Source: Rhodococcus sp. CH91 (GTDB lineage: Bacteria; Actinomycetota; Actinomycetes; Mycobacteriales; Mycobacteriaceae). From it: a stretch of 64,000 bases of DNA. The notes under the pieces were generated by a model. It did not search any database. It was given only the letters and a program-made list of their open reading frames with translations, and was not told where the DNA came from. How positions within the stretch are numbered: the stretch's first letter is position 1; each line of letters begins with the position of its first letter. Positions 7,913-18,100 of this stretch are shown one piece after another. The position numbers and the translations under genes were made by a program. Where the stretch lies: assembly GCF_022554085.1 (NCBI RefSeq), contig NZ_JAKFYR010000012.1, positions 61,519 to 125,518 on the forward strand, given 5' to 3'.

Positions 7913-10036
7913 GTGACGTCCACGGCGAAACTGCGCGAACTGGCCGGAAGGCACGGGGTCTCCCCCACATACACAGGATGGGACGGACTCGAACACGAGG
8001 TTTCGGAGGAAACACTCCGGCGGGTGCTCGCCGCGCTCGACGTCCCGGCCGGGAACGCCGAGGACGTCGACGCCTCGCTCGCCGAGTTCGCTCTCCGTCC
8101 GTGGCGCAGCATGCTGCCACCCTCGCTCGTGGTCGTCGACGGAGACGAGCAGACGTTTCCGGTGCACGTCCCGCACGGCGATCCGGTGTCGGTGTGGGTG
8201 GTGACCGAGGACGGTGACGAGGTCGACGTCGAACAGCTGAACGTGTGGGTCGATCCGTGGCCGGTCGACGGCCGGCTCGTGGGGCGCGCGACTTTCGCCG
8301 TACCGCGCCTACCGCTCGGCTGGCACGTGCTGCACGCACGCAGCAACGACGTCGAGGCCACCGCCGGGCTGGTCGTGACGCCCCGCCGGTTGTCCACCGC
8401 CGACAGGTTGCTCGGCAAGCAGCGATGGGGTCTTGCGGCCCAGGTGTATTCAGTTCGCTCCCGCAGATCCTGGGGCACAGGCGATTTCGCCGATCTGGCC
8501 GACCTCGCCGCCGTCACCGCAGGTTACGGCGGCGACTTCGTGCTGATCAATCCCGTACATGCGGCGGAACCGGTACCGCCGCACGAACCGTCGCCCTATC
8601 TCCCCTCCTCACGCCGTTTCGTCGATCCGCTCTACCTGCGGATCGAGGACATCCCGGAGGTCGCATATCTGCCGAGGAAGCACCGCAAGCTCCTCTACGA
8701 GTACGCCGAGAGCTTCGCGAAGGCGAACCGGAAAGCGCGCCGCCTCGACCGGGACTCGAGCTTCCGCGCGAAGCTCGACATCCTCGAACACATCCACCGC
8801 GTGCCCCTCGGTCCCGCACGACGAGCACGCTACGCCGCGTTCTGCGCCGAGGGTGGGCAGGCGCTGGACGACTTCGCCCTGTGGTGCGCGCTGTACGAGA
8901 AGTTCGGCGACCGCCTCGACCGGTGGGAGTCGCGCGCCCCCGGCCCGGACGATCCGAAGACGGACCGGTTACGCGAGCAACTGGCGTCCCGCATCGATTT
9001 CCACCGGTGGCTGCAGTGGCTCTGCGACGAGCAACTCGCGGCCGTGCAGACCGCCGCTCTCGCCGCCGGGTCCGACATCGGCATCGTGCACGATCTCGCG
9101 GTGGGCGTCGGACCGCACGGCGCCGACGCGTGGACCCTGGGCGACGCACTCGCCACCGGCGTCACGGTGGGTGCTCCGCCGGACGATTTCAACCGCAACG
9201 GCCAGAACTGGAACCAGCCACCGTGGCGCCCCGACCGACTCGCCGAATTGGGGTACATCCCCTATCGCGACGTGGTGCGGTCGGCGCTGCGTCATGCGGG
9301 TGGTGTCCGAGCCGACCACATCCTGGGGCTGTTCCGCACGTGGTGGGTGCCGGAGGGGATGTCCCCGGCGGACGGCGCGTACGTCCGCAGCGACCACGAG
9401 GCACTCGTCGGCATCCTGGCACTCGAGGCGCATCGCGCCGGTGCCGTGGTCGTCGGGGAGGATCTCGGGGTGTTCGAGCAGTGGGTGCAGAAGTATCTCG
9501 CCGACCGGGGGATCGCGGGAACCTCGATCCTGTGGTTCGAACGGGACGAGAACGGCCCGCGTGCACCGGAGACCTATCGTTCCCTGTGCCTGACGTCGGT
9601 CACCACGCACGACCTCCCGCCCACCGCAGGCTATCTCGCGGGTGATCACGTCCGTCTGCGTTCGGAACTCGGTTTGCTCGAGCGGGATCTCGATGCCGAA
9701 CTCGATGCCGCAGCAGCCGAACGGGATTCGGTCCTCGCACTGGCCCGCGAACGCGGCCTGCTCGGAGAAGGCGAGACGGACGTCGAGCGACAGGTGGAGG
9801 CACTGCACCGCCTGGTCGCCGCGAGTCCTTCCGCGCTTCTGGGCGTTTCCCTGGTCGACGTGACGGGTGAGCGTCGCAGCCAGAACCAGCCGGGCACCGT
9901 CGACGAGTACCCCAACTGGCGGGTTCCTCTCGCCGATGCGCACGGCAAGGCCGTCCTGATCGACGACCTCGTCGACCACCCCGGATTCGCGGCGCTCGCC
10001 CGCGCGGTGTCCGGGGAGACCCCACCGGAGAACTGA
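7913..10036 (+). CDS. malQ: 4-alpha-glucanotransferase (amylomaltase)
   Basis: 707 residues, the size of actinobacterial MalQ with its N-terminal extension. GH77 signatures are present: RADHILGLFRTWWVPEG (catalytic Asp nucleophile), VVGEDLG (acid/base Glu) and TSVTTHDLPPTAGY (transition-state Asp). The enzyme transfers maltosyl and longer units between alpha-1,4-glucans in maltodextrin and glycogen metabolism in the cytoplasm. The GTG at 7913 is preceded by CATGAT at -9 to -14 rather than a ribosome site, so the message may be leaderless. A 17-bp perfect stem 3 bases after the stop closes the gene. Confidence 0.95.
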   Translation: MTSTAKLRELAGRHGVSPTYTGWDGLEHEVSEETLRRVLAALDVPAGNAEDVDASLAEFALRPWRSMLPPSLVVVDGDEQTFPVHVPHGDPVSVWVVTEDGDEVDVEQLNVWVDPWPVDGRLVGRATFAVPRLPLGWHVLHARSNDVEATAGLVVTPRRLSTADRLLGKQRWGLAAQVYSVRSRRSWGTGDFADLADLAAVTAGYGGDFVLINPVHAAEPVPPHEPSPYLPSSRRFVDPLYLRIEDIPEVAYLPRKHRKLLYEYAESFAKANRKARRLDRDSSFRAKLDILEHIHRVPLGPARRARYAAFCAEGGQALDDFALWCALYEKFGDRLDRWESRAPGPDDPKTDRLREQLASRIDFHRWLQWLCDEQLAAVQTAALAAGSDIGIVHDLAVGVGPHGADAWTLGDALATGVTVGAPPDDFNRNGQNWNQPPWRPDRLAELGYIPYRDVVRSALRHAGGVRADHILGLFRTWWVPEGMSPADGAYVRSDHEALVGILALEAHRAGAVVVGEDLGVFEQWVQKYLADRGIAGTSILWFERDENGPRAPETYRSLCLTSVTTHDLPPTAGYLAGDHVRLRSELGLLERDLDAELDAAAAERDSVLALARERGLLGEGETDVERQVEALHRLVAASPSALLGVSLVDVTGERRSQNQPGTVDEYPNWRVPLADAHGKAVLIDDLVDHPGFAALARAVSGETPPEN

Positions 10037-10038
10037 CG

Positions 10039-10077
10039 CCGCGACCGCCGGCCCGATGCCCGGGCCGGCGGTCGCGG
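10039..10077. terminator. Bidirectional terminator between malQ and the acyl-CoA ligase gene
   Basis: A perfect 17-bp GC-rich inverted repeat (10039-10055 with 10061-10077) around a 5-base loop, placed between two convergent stops (10036 and 10098). There is no long T-run, as usual in high-GC Actinobacteria. Confidence 0.75.
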
Positions 10078-10097
10078 ATGGTCCTCGCGCTACGGCG

Positions 10098-11900
10098 TCA
10101 CTTGCGGTACAGCGCTTCGATCTCGTGCGCGAAACGTTCGGTGACGATGTTGCGCTTGATCTTCAGCGTCGGGGTCAGTTCCCCGGTCTCCTCGGTCAGA
10201 TCGCGCTCGAGGATGACGAACTTCTTGATCGCCTCGGTGTGGGAGACGAGCTTGTTGGCGTCGTCCACGATCGACTGCACAGCGTCGCGCAGGGTCGGGT
10301 CGTGGCGCAGTTCCGCGATCGTCGCCGCGGGCGGCTTGCCGTTCTCGGCCTTCCAGTTCTCGAAGACGTCCGGGTCGACCGTCACGAGAGCGGTCACGAA
10401 GCTGCGTCCGTCACCGATGACCACGGCCTGGGAGACGAGGGTGTGCGACCGCATGCGGTCCTCGATCGGCCCGGGCGAGACGTTCTTGCCGCCCGCGGTG
10501 ATGATGAGGTCCTTCTTGCGTCCGGTGATGGTCAGATAACCGTCCTCGTCCAGGGAACCGAGATCGCCGGTGCGGAACCACCCGTCGTCGAACACCTTCG
10601 CGGTGGCCTCCTCGTTCCGCCAGTAGCCGCCGAAGACGACCTGTCCGCGCAGTTCGATCTCACCGTCCTCCGCGATCCTGACGGAGTTGCCTCCCATGGG
10701 CCGGCCGACGGTTCCGATCTTCTGTGCACCCGGCGCGTTCACGCTGTGCGCGGCAGTGGTCTCGGTCAGGCCGTAGCCTTCGTAGATCGGTACGCCGACC
10801 CCGCGGAAGAAGTGGCCCAGGCGCGGGCTCAGAGCACCGCCCCCGGAGATCGCGTACCAGCACTCGTCCCCCATCGCCGCACGCAGCTTGGAGTAGACCA
10901 GCCGATCGGCGAGATTCCGCTTGATCTTGAGGACGGGTGAGGGACCGCCGTGATCGAGGGACTCGCTGTAGGCGACCGCCGTGTTCTCCGCGAACCGGAA
11001 GACCGCCGCCTTGAATGCTCCGCCGGCCGATGCCTTCGCCGCGGCCGCATCACGCACCTTCTCGAAGACGCGGGGCACGCCGAGGATGATGTTGGGCGAG
11101 TACCGGGCGAACTGGGCGGAAACGGTCGAGAAGTCCGACCAGTGCGCCTGCGCTGCACCGGCTTCGAACAGTGCAAGCGAGACCGCGCGGGCCAGCACGT
11201 GGGCGAGCGGCAGGAAGGTCAGGCCCCGGTTGCCCGGTTCGGCCACCACACCGACATCCGAGCAGAGGATCGAACGCACCTCGGCGAGGAAGTTGTGGTG
11301 GGTGAGCATGCATCCCTTGGGACGACCCGTGGTCCCCGAGGTGTAGACGAGCGAGGCCAGGTCGGCGGACCGGATCCGGGACAGGCGCAGATCGACCTCG
11401 GTGTCGTCGACCGCGGCCCCCTCGGCCGAGAGAGTGTTCACGGCTCCGCCCTCGATCTGCAGGATCCGCCTCAGAGTGGGGGGCATGTCCACGAACAGTG
11501 CTTCGTGTCGGGAAGTCTCGACGACGGCGAGGACGGCCTCGGAGTCCTGCAGGATCCAGCGGATCTGCTCGGTGGACGACGAGTCGTAGATCGGCACCGA
11601 TACCGCGCCCGCCGCCCAGATCGCGTAGTCGAACAGGGACCACTCGTAGCGGGTGGCCGACAGCAGGGCGACGCGGTCGCCGGGCTCGACACCGTTGGCG
11701 ATCAGGCCCTTCGCGACGGCACGGACCTGATCGGCGAACTGCTGTGCGGTGACCGCGACCCAGTCGTCACCGTGAGGCCGTGAGTACATGACCCGATGCG
11801 GAGTCTTCTCCGCATGGGTGAACACCGTATGGACGACCGATTCGTCGTCACCGATGGTGAACGGGGCCGGTGTCGAGTACTCACGCACTGCAATCTCCAT
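10098..11900 (-). CDS. Long-chain fatty acid-CoA ligase (FadD15-like)
   Basis: 600 residues from ATG 11900, the same size I recall for mycobacterial FadD15. It has the ANL-enzyme motifs: P-loop YTSGTTGRPKGCML, GYGLTETTAAH, the hinge region FRTGDLGSLDEDGYLTITGRKKDLI, and a C-terminal Lys in the KIKRN segment. It activates fatty acids as acyl-AMP and then acyl-CoA. The start overlaps the end of the upstream marR gene by 20 bases, so both are co-transcribed and the MarR protein may control it. The longer open frame upstream of 11900 is antisense-to-nothing coding inside marR and is rejected. Confidence 0.92.
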   Translation of the reverse strand: MEIAVREYSTPAPFTIGDDESVVHTVFTHAEKTPHRVMYSRPHGDDWVAVTAQQFADQVRAVAKGLIANGVEPGDRVALLSATRYEWSLFDYAIWAAGAVSVPIYDSSSTEQIRWILQDSEAVLAVVETSRHEALFVDMPPTLRRILQIEGGAVNTLSAEGAAVDDTEVDLRLSRIRSADLASLVYTSGTTGRPKGCMLTHHNFLAEVRSILCSDVGVVAEPGNRGLTFLPLAHVLARAVSLALFEAGAAQAHWSDFSTVSAQFARYSPNIILGVPRVFEKVRDAAAAKASAGGAFKAAVFRFAENTAVAYSESLDHGGPSPVLKIKRNLADRLVYSKLRAAMGDECWYAISGGGALSPRLGHFFRGVGVPIYEGYGLTETTAAHSVNAPGAQKIGTVGRPMGGNSVRIAEDGEIELRGQVVFGGYWRNEEATAKVFDDGWFRTGDLGSLDEDGYLTITGRKKDLIITAGGKNVSPGPIEDRMRSHTLVSQAVVIGDGRSFVTALVTVDPDVFENWKAENGKPPAATIAELRHDPTLRDAVQSIVDDANKLVSHTEAIKKFVILERDLTEETGELTPTLKIKRNIVTERFAHEIEALYRK

Positions 11901-12390
11901 CGTTCTGGTCGGGAGTCCGGTCATCGGAGTAGACGCCTGTACGGAAGCGGCGCAGAAGATGCACGAAACGGTCGAGATCGTCCTGATCCCACCTGTCGAT
12001 CCCGGACCGCACGTCGTCGAGGCGACGCATGACCGCACCTTCGAGAACCGCCGCTCCGTGGTCGGTGAGCCGGAGCGGGTGACCGGCACGAGCCGGGCCG
12101 GATTCCGCCTCGACCCAGCCCGCGTCGACAGCGTGGCGCAACTGGCGCGACACGGTCGAGCGGTGGACCCCGAAGACCTCGGATATATCGGTGGCTCGGC
12201 AGCCCGGATTGCGGGAGATGAACCCGAGAAGCGAGTGCTGGACGAGCGAGAGACCGCTGTCCTGCGCTCGGGCCCCGGACGTCAGGAAGCGTACGAGGAG
12301 TACGAACTCCTCGTAGACGCGGGCAACGCCGTCCGCGGACTGCCGATTGTGTTGCACGAGGCAACTATAAACCCGAGTGAAGAAGGACAT
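11881..12390 (-). CDS. MarR-family transcriptional regulator
   Basis: 169 residues from ATG 12390, or about 158 from a GTG at 12357 (VQHNRQSADG). The winged helix-turn-helix is clear: SLVQHSLLGFISRNPG, then CRATDISEVFGVHRSTVSRQLRHAVDAGWVE with the wing around PARAGHPLRLTDHG. MarR proteins are dimeric repressors that respond to phenolic or acyl ligands. It is coupled to the acyl-CoA ligase gene downstream and divergent from jetA, so it may regulate either. No inverted repeat operator was evident in the 106-base gap. Confidence 0.85.
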   Translation of the reverse strand: MSFFTRVYSCLVQHNRQSADGVARVYEEFVLLVRFLTSGARAQDSGLSLVQHSLLGFISRNPGCRATDISEVFGVHRSTVSRQLRHAVDAGWVEAESGPARAGHPLRLTDHGAAVLEGAVMRRLDDVRSGIDRWDQDDLDRFVHLLRRFRTGVYSDDRTPDQNDGDCSA

Positions 12391-12496
12391 GAATCTGCGC
12401 GGCCCTGCGGGAGCGGTGGAACTCGCGCACCCCGGCCCGCGTCCGCACGGCTAGCCTGTCTGTCCGTAGGACGACGGCACTCGGCGAAGGGGACGG

Positions 12497-13984
12497 ATGG
12501 GCGAACACACCGGTCGCGACCTGTTCCGTTATCTCGTCGCCGAGGAATCGGACGACTACCTCGCCGTCATGGATTGCTTCACCGATGCCCTGCTCACCGA
12601 CCTGTCCGCCGCCGATATCGCAGCTCTGTGTACCGCGCGGGACGCGCAGGCAGGTACCGCGCGGGACGTGCTGCTCGACGTGTCCGTCGTAGAGACACGC
12701 TGTCGCCGCTTGGCCGGCTGGGGCAATCTCGCCCGCGTCGGGGGCGGGGAGTCGCGGAGCGACCTCGCGGCCCCCGCGCGGTATCGGGCGACACCCGCCG
12801 GGCTGCGGGTGCATCGGGAGAGCGTCAGGCTGCTCACCACCTCCGATGGGGTACGCGAGGTGGCCCGCGAGTCGCTCCGGTGCATCGCCGCCGAACTCGG
12901 TCGTCTCGGCGACCGGCTCGCCGTCACCGTCGCCCCGCTCGACCCGGACGACCTGGCCGAAGGCGTGACCACCCTCTTCACCCACCACCGTGCGTTCACC
13001 GACAGTGTCGACGACTTCTGTTCGCATCTGGCCGAGATCCTGGACGGGCTCGAACGCTCCGACAGCGGCGGCGACCATGCCGAGCTCGAGCGCGTGCTTC
13101 TCGACTACGTCGACGTCGTCGGCTCGGATGTCGCACGGTATGCCCCTCTCGTCGTCAGCCGACTCGGCCGGGTGGTGCCCCATCTCGACACGGTGCTCGC
13201 GGCCCTCCCCGAAAGCGGCCTGCGGGCCGCCGTACCGGTCCGCTCCCCCGGCCGCAGCCGCGACGACTGGGAAGAACTCGCACGGTGGTACGACGAGAAC
13301 TCCGGTCCGCGGCGCATGCGCGAGACCGCAGCCACCGCATTGAACCGCCTGCTCGCACGAACCCGGCGGCTCGCCTCCGGAGCGCCGGCCTGCTCGCAGC
13401 GAGCGGACCTGCTCCGACTGGCGCGATGGTTCGCCGAATCCTCGGACGAGCAGGCTCACCGCCTGTTCACGGCGACATTCGGCGCTTACCCGAGCCGGCA
13501 TCTGCTGCTCGGCCCCGAGGAAGCGGACCCGCGTATCGGTGCGGGCACCTCGTGGTGGCATGCCGATCCCGTGACCGTTCCCCTGTCCCTGCGCGAACGC
13601 GGCGACCGTTCGTCCCGGGGCCGGGTCGCCCGCCTCCCCGATTCCGGACCCGACCGCGCCCGGGCGGAGGAGCTCGCCCGGCACGAATCGCGCCGACGTG
13701 CGGACGCCGTCGCCGAATTGTGCGCGGCAGGTGAGCTGAACGGCGCACACCTGTCGGAAGGTGCACGTGACGTGCTGCTCGACGTCCTCGCGACCGCTTT
13801 GGCCGGCTACCGCAGCACCGACGGGCCGCTGCAGATGCACGATCCCGATCTGGGATTGTCGCTGACGGCCGAACCGGGTCGGGACACCCTGGTCCACTGC
13901 CCCGACGGGGATCTCACCGTGCACGCGTTCGTGGTGCGTGCCTCGGCGACGACGTCACCCGAGCACGGCGTCGTAGTCCCGTGA
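12497..13984 (+). CDS. jetA: Wadjet type I condensin kleisin subunit JetA (TIGR02677 family)
   Basis: 495 residues. Matches the TIGR02677 pattern: N-terminus with GRDLFRYLVAEESDDYLAVMD, then ALCTARD and winged-helix-like regions, a Thr/Leu-rich helical centre, and a C-terminal winged-helix with DVLLDVLATAL. JetA is the kleisin that bridges the JetC heads in the SMC-like Wadjet complex, related to MukF/MksF. ATG at 12497 has GAAGGGGA just upstream. The stop overlaps the jetB start by 4 bases (GTGA). Sequence order A-B-C matches known type I Wadjet operons. No internal damage is visible. Confidence 0.85.
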   Translation: MGEHTGRDLFRYLVAEESDDYLAVMDCFTDALLTDLSAADIAALCTARDAQAGTARDVLLDVSVVETRCRRLAGWGNLARVGGGESRSDLAAPARYRATPAGLRVHRESVRLLTTSDGVREVARESLRCIAAELGRLGDRLAVTVAPLDPDDLAEGVTTLFTHHRAFTDSVDDFCSHLAEILDGLERSDSGGDHAELERVLLDYVDVVGSDVARYAPLVVSRLGRVVPHLDTVLAALPESGLRAAVPVRSPGRSRDDWEELARWYDENSGPRRMRETAATALNRLLARTRRLASGAPACSQRADLLRLARWFAESSDEQAHRLFTATFGAYPSRHLLLGPEEADPRIGAGTSWWHADPVTVPLSLRERGDRSSRGRVARLPDSGPDRARAEELARHESRRRADAVAELCAAGELNGAHLSEGARDVLLDVLATALAGYRSTDGPLQMHDPDLGLSLTAEPGRDTLVHCPDGDLTVHAFVVRASATTSPEHGVVVP

Positions 13985-15114
13985 GCACATCACGGTCGGA
14001 CACGACAGGGCAGGATCTCTCGGGCCGACGGGATGCGGCCCGGGCCCTGCTGCAGCAACCCATCGTCACCGCGACCGCCGACCGTGAGACGTTCGATCTC
14101 GTGCGACGCCATGCGGCGCCGCTGAAGTCGATGTTCGCGGAGCGGCTCGGATACCGGCTCGTCGTGGAGTCCACCTTCGCCCGCCTTCTCAAGGCACCGC
14201 TCGACTCTGCGGCGCCCCACCGGGGCGTCCGCCATCCCGACGGCACCGAGTTCGGCGCCACCACCTACACCTGTCTCGCGCTCGCCTGCGCGGCACTGCT
14301 CGAACCGCGCGCCGGCAGGCGGGTGTCCGTTCCCGGCCTGCTCGCTCAGGTCCGCGCGGACGCGCGCGAACACGGGATCGAATTCGCCGGGGACGTCTCG
14401 ATCGAGCGAGGTTTCGCTGCCGCACTGCGGCTCCTCGAGGACTGGGGCGTCGTCACCGAATCGGATCCCGGACCGGACGAGGACGTCGCCGGCGGGGCCC
14501 GCCTCGACGTGAACCGCGACCTGCTGCCTCATCTGCTCGCCACGGCCGTGCACGAGACGGCCGACTCCGCCGCGGTACTCGCGCGTGCCGAGCAGGCACC
14601 CGCTGCCCGTCGCCTGTATCGGCGACTCGTCGAGGATCCGTTCGTCGCACGAGACGAGATGGACGAGGAGATGGCGGACGTACTCGCCCGCGACCGGCAC
14701 GAACTGTCGCGGAGGCTGGAGGACGATTTCGGTCTCGTCCTCGAGGTACGTGCCGAAGGGGCTCTCGCCTACGACCCGGCCGGCATGCTCACCGACGACG
14801 CTTTCCCGGGGCCCGGCACCGCGAAGCAGGCCTGCCTGCTTCTCGTCTCCGAACTCACCGAACGGTTCGGACACGACGCGGGGACCACCCTGCACATCGA
14901 CGGGCGGACCCTGGACGCAGTGCTCGCCGAGCTCGTCGCTGCCCGGTCCCGCACGTGGAAGGGCACGTACGTGCGGGACCTCGCGTTGCTGCGCCGGGAC
15001 GTCGTAGCCTTGCTCACCCGTCTCGGACTCGCGCGCCCGCACGAGAACGGACTCGTACTGACGGCCCCCGCCGCCCGATATCGCCCTGTTCCTGCCGAAA
15101 GTCACCCCCGATGA
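13981..15114 (+). CDS. jetB: Wadjet type I condensin KITE-like subunit JetB (TIGR02678 family)
   Basis: 377 residues from GTG 13981, overlapping the jetA stop. Features of TIGR02678 include the early DAARALLQQPIVTAT segment, FAERLGYRLVVESTFARLLK, a tandem winged-helix region with GFAAALRLLEDWGVV, and the late SRTWKGTYVRDLALL. JetB is the MukE/MksE-like partner that binds JetA and DNA. It ends with an ATGA overlap to jetC, so the three subunits are translated as a coupled set. The length is normal for the family and there is no frameshift. Confidence 0.85.
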   Translation: MSTSRSDTTGQDLSGRRDAARALLQQPIVTATADRETFDLVRRHAAPLKSMFAERLGYRLVVESTFARLLKAPLDSAAPHRGVRHPDGTEFGATTYTCLALACAALLEPRAGRRVSVPGLLAQVRADAREHGIEFAGDVSIERGFAAALRLLEDWGVVTESDPGPDEDVAGGARLDVNRDLLPHLLATAVHETADSAAVLARAEQAPAARRLYRRLVEDPFVARDEMDEEMADVLARDRHELSRRLEDDFGLVLEVRAEGALAYDPAGMLTDDAFPGPGTAKQACLLLVSELTERFGHDAGTTLHIDGRTLDAVLAELVAARSRTWKGTYVRDLALLRRDVVALLTRLGLARPHENGLVLTAPAARYRPVPAESHPR

Positions 15115-18100
15115 CCCCCCTTCCCGATGTACCGGCTTCCGACCACCCTGCCCTCCGGTATCCCGATCGGTGGCGACTTCGCCGCGCCGGGATCGTGAAC
15201 GTCTGGCACTACCTCGACGTCGAGTTCGTCCTGTCGGCCGGGCGCATGATCCTGCGTGGCACCAACGGCTCGGGGAAGTCCCGGGCGCTGGAGATGTTGC
15301 TGCCCTTCCTCCTCGACGGTGACCGCAGGCGAATGGATGCGACGGGGGCGGCGAAGGTCGATCTCGACGACCTCATGCGCACCGGAGATGCGGGAGGGAC
15401 CGATCGCGTCGGATATCTGTGGATCGAACTGTCACGACCGAGTGGTCTGCTGACCGTCGGGGCCCGCATCCGGTACAGCGCCGAGGCGCATCGCAGCGAA
15501 GTGCACTTCTTCACCACGCCCCTTCGCGTCGGTAGCGATCTCCGACTCGTCGACGACGGCCGTGTGCCACTCTCGCGCGAGGAACTCGCGGCGCTGGTGG
15601 GAGCGGACAATCTCACGCGCGACCCGGAGCAACACCGCGAAACCGTCCGGCGTCTGGTCTTCGGCCTGCCCGGCGAGACCGGGCGTGAACGCTACGACGG
15701 TCTGCTGCAACTGCTGCACACCCTGCGCTCACCCGATGTCGGCAACCGCATCGACGAGGGCCGCCTGCCGCAGATCCTGTCCGACGCCCTGCCCCCGCTG
15801 GCCGAGAACATGCTCGCCGAAGCGGGCGGTCGCCTCGACCTGCTCGGCGAGACCCGGCAGGAGCAGGCCCGGCTCGAGTCCGCGCACGCCCAGGTGCGGC
15901 GCTTCCACGAGGTCTACCGGCAGTACGCCGCGGATCTGTTGCGTTCCGACGCCGAGGGTGCGGTGGACGCGGCGAACCGGGTCACCGAAACCCGTCGCGC
16001 GCTGGCCACCGCGGAGTCCGATGCGGCCGATCTCGACGCCCAGGTCGTCGCCGCCGACACGCGCCTGCAGGAACGCCGCGACCAGGTCGCCGAACTCGAC
16101 CGCGCCATCCGCGGCCTCGAAACCCACGAGTTGTTCCGTTCGGCAGACGATCTCGCGCAACGGCAGCTCGCCCTCGACGCGCTCGGCCACGCCGCCGAAC
16201 ACGCCGCGCTCGCCGCAGAGCGGGCCCGGCGGCAGGAGCGTCTCGACGCAGACCACGCGGCCCGCTGCGTCGACGATCTCACCTCTGCGGTGACGCAGGC
16301 CGCGTGGCGACTCGGAGCGGCAGGTCGCGAACTCGTGGCGGCCGGCCTTCCCCACGACACGGTCCCAGCGGCAGTGCGTGTCGAGATCGACTGTCCGACG
16401 CCGGTACTCGAACCCGTGAGATTCGGCCTGCACAACGCTCCCGAGCAACTCGCACGGCCGGTGGTCGCGAGGGTGTCTCTCGATTCCGAGAACGTCGAGG
16501 ACGCGCGAGAGACCGCCCTGCGCGCCGTCGAGGCGGCGCGCCGCCGACGGGAACAGGTGGGCCGGCGACTTCTCGAAGCCCGTCGTCTCGGTGCGACCGC
16601 CCATACGGTCCGCGAGGCCGAGGAGGCCGCCGGCCACGCGGCGCGCGACGCCGAACACAGTGCCGTCGAGGCTGCCGAGGCGGATGCCGAAGTCGGTGCG
16701 GCCGCAGCCGGCCTGCAACACCGGTGGCGCGAGTGGATCACCGCCGACCGCACCGCGGCCCTGCTGCCTGAACTCGACCGGGATCGAGTGGCTCTGATGC
16801 GCCGGCTGTCCTCGCATCTCGACACGCTGATCGAGACCCCCTCGGAAGAGTCCGACATCGATCCTGCTCTCGCCGAACTGGATTCACTGGCCGGTGCGGC
16901 CGCCCGAGCGGCTCTGGCCGAGCTCGAGCGGCCGTCGGCGGAACGCCGAGGACGGGAACAGGAACTCCGGGCGGCGCGGGAGGCCCTCGTGCGCGAACAG
17001 GTCGCGCTCGACGCCGACACCGACGGGCCCGAGCAGGCACCCTGGCACCTGCGCACCGACGGTGTTCCCCTGTGGCAGGCGGTCGACTTCGTCGACACGC
17101 TCGGCGACGACGACCGCGCGGGCATCGAGGCCGCCCTGCTCGCCGCCGGCTTCCTCACCGCGACGGTCGACGGCGAAGGCCGGCTGCGCGCGCTCGCAGG
17201 CCAGGTGCTCGTATCCCCGCGCGGCGAGCCGCCGGCGCAGCCCCTGTCGACCGTCCTGCGGCCCGAACCCGACGCCGGTGTACCCCTCTCGGCGATCAAT
17301 GCGGTACTGAACACGATCGGGTTCGAGGACGCCGCCGCCGTGGCATCGGTCTCGCGCGACGGACGATGGCACAACGGCGTCCTGCGTGGACGGCACACCG
17401 CCGAAACCGCTCGCCGCATCGGAAGAGCCGCACGTGAAGTCGCCACCGCGTCCCGGCGGGTGCGCCTCGACGAGATCCGGGCGGAACTCACCCGTATCGA
17501 TCTCGCGGTGGAACAGCTCCGCGTCGATTTCCCCGACGCCGCACATCGGCGCACCGAGATCGAGGCACACCTCGCGACCGCGCCGGCATCCCACGCCCTC
17601 CGCAGCGCTCTCGAACGCCGTCGCGAGGCGTACGCACGGATGCGCTCCACTGCCGATGTCGCGATCGAACTCCGCGAACGCGCGATGACGGTACGTGCCC
17701 GCTGGACCGCCGATCTCGATACTCATCGTGCGACCTGTGCCCATTTCGCAGTGCCGGGCGACGTCCCGGAACTCGAGGCGCTCGATACGGCGTGCAGCTC
17801 GGCCGAGGCGACGTGCATCGAGCTGGCTCGCGATCTCGGGGACGTACTCGCCGCGTATTCCCGTGTCACGGCGGCGGCCGAACGGTGTGCGCAGGCCACG
17901 GTGACGAGGCTCGAGGCGGAGGAAGCCGCGGAGTCGTGCCGGTACGAATGGCACGCCAGAGCTTCGGTCGTGGCGGCGCAGACCCAGGCCTCGGACGTCG
18001 ACGTCCGGGATCTCGCACAGGAGATACGCCACTCCGAGGCCGAGCGTGCCCGTGCCGACGAGCAGTGCCGGCGCACGGTGGCGCACCGGGAGCAGCTCGG